Assembly (NCBI RefSeq): GCF_000003815.2 | Contig: NC_049983.1 | Coordinates: 24,912,617 to 24,976,616 of the forward strand | Direction: 5' to 3' | Length of the DNA: 64,000 nt | DNA from: Branchiostoma floridae | Lineage: Eukaryota; Chordata; Leptocardii; Amphioxiformes; Branchiostomatidae | Shown: piece after piece, positions 63,216 through 64,000 of the stretch | Layout: each line of letters begins with the position of its first letter | Numbering within the stretch: the stretch's first letter is position 1 | Notes under the pieces: generated by a model | Database searches by the model: none | Seen by the model: only the letters and a program-made list of their open reading frames with translations | Told to the model about the DNA's origin: nothing | Made by a program: the position numbers and the translations under genes

Positions 63216-63263
63216 GTAAAATCATCAGTTAATGTTAGTAGCAGTATCCAATATTTGATTAGA

Positions 63264-63614
63264 TGACCGACAGAGAGCACTTATTCACTCTCAGCCAGGC
63301 CAAGCAGGTCTACATGCTAGCTGCTGATGGTGCAGAGAAGAAAAACAGGTAAAATCATCAGTTAATGTTAGTAGTAGTATCCAATATTTGATTAGATGAC
63401 CGACAGAGAGCACTTATTCACTCTCAGCCAGGCCAAGCAGGTCTACATGCTAGCTGCTGATGGTGCAGAGAAGAAAAACAGGTAAAATCATCAGTTAATG
63501 TTAGTAGTAGTATCCAATATTTGACTAGACGACCGACAGAGAGCACTTATTCACTCTCAGCCAGGCCAAGCAGGTCTACATGCTAGCTGCTGATGGTGCA
63601 GAGAAGAAAAACAG
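63264..63614 (+). pseudogene. Three tandem partial copies of exon 20 with donor sites
   Basis: 63264-63348, 63398-63481 and 63531-63614 repeat the last ~84 bp of exon 20 ([28 protein letters not shown]) and its GTAAAATCATCAG (last copy GTGAAGTCATCAG) intron start, at 132-134 bp spacing. They resemble each other more than the true exon (DREHV/DD versus DREHL/DG). No acceptor precedes them. Confidence 0.88.
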
Positions 63615-63879
63615 GTGAAGTCATCAGCAAAATACATTTTCTTTCATTTTTCATTTTACAGATTCAATGAACAGTTTCATACATGTATTCTGGTCAAATA
63701 TTGCACTGAGAATTCCATTCACCAGGCTCAGATCTTCGTGAAAATGCGACATACAGGGATAGACCCATGTGATTGTGTGAATGGCATTTAGCACCAAGGA
63801 CAGATACTTCTATTAGTGCTGATGGCATTCAGCACCATGGACAGGCACTTTCATTAGTGTGAAGCACCAAGAAGAGACA

Positions 63880-63927
63880 TATTTGTGTGTGCCTGCGTGT
63901 GTGTGTGTGTGTATGTGTGTGTGTGTG

Positions 63928-63964
<37 letters not shown>

Positions 63965-64000
63965 ACGTGCGTGTTTGTGTGTGTGTGTGTGTGTGTGTGT
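63880..64000. repeat. GT microsatellite at the window end
   Basis: A long (GT)n with a few CC, CA and GC interruptions, continuing to the right edge. Confidence 0.95.

Noticed and set aside
61833-62558. Three long overlapping minus-strand open frames (up to 241 codons) with FIHSL repeats
   Set aside because: They are produced by the GAAT-type microsatellite and the repeated exon 19 edge; all three minus frames stay open, which is a repeat effect, and they are antisense to a clear PH exon.

Overview
This is animal nuclear DNA, AT-rich and crowded with introns and repeats. Its backbone is one large plus-strand gene of the FGD family (FYVE, RhoGEF and PH domain proteins, the faciogenital dysplasia/frabin group of CDC42 exchange factors). 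The gene runs from about position 6977 past the right edge. The intron-exon style, abundant small palindromic DNA transposons, CR1/L2-like LINE tails, a tRNA-derived SINE and NHL-type exons suggest an invertebrate deuterostome, most likely a cephalochordate (amphioxus, Branchiostoma). That assignment is an inference from pattern recognition; no search was run.

Layout. 1-600: the last exon of an upstream gene ending in an NHL-type beta-propeller blade, with a decayed duplicate behind it. 600-6550: intergenic, with a TTAA-flanked MITE, a three-unit tandem repeat and an antisense LINE reverse-transcriptase tail. 6560-7007: FGD promoter and first coding exon. 7008-54320: very long introns around N-terminal exons 2-7 (proline-rich, acidic/serine-rich and basic linkers), including an alternative first exon at 35500-35578. 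54321-63215: the compact catalytic and lipid-binding part in thirteen exons, DH (exons 8-12), PH1 (12-16), FYVE (17-18) and PH2 (19-20). The final exon lies beyond the window, which ends in a GT microsatellite.

I reconstructed 20 exons by reading frame and splice phase. Every junction keeps an open frame, giving about 1113 codons before the window ends. The protein should activate a CDC42-type GTPase through the DH-PH1 pair and be placed on phosphoinositide membranes by FYVE and PH2. The proline-rich N terminus is a likely SH3-binding or scaffold region.

The most striking features are these. (1) Partial-exon tandem duplications recur along this one gene, and most copies carry an authentic-looking splice site: exon 1b, exon 5 (both ends), exon 9, exon 12, exon 18, exon 19 and exon 20. 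(2) A 5.5-kb element at 21903-27418 has TA-flanked terminal inverted repeats, subterminal arrays of a TTTCGCAGTGCGTTCTGCG-like motif and a four-copy internal array, but no transposase that I can recognise. (3) A second pair of long inverted arms, 6 kb apart (46658-52668), lies between exons 6 and 7 and holds a diverged array of about 120-180 bp units carrying ATTTGCAT-like motifs. (4) There is an alternative first exon, two apparent GC-AG introns and a CpG-rich promoter-like island inside intron 2.
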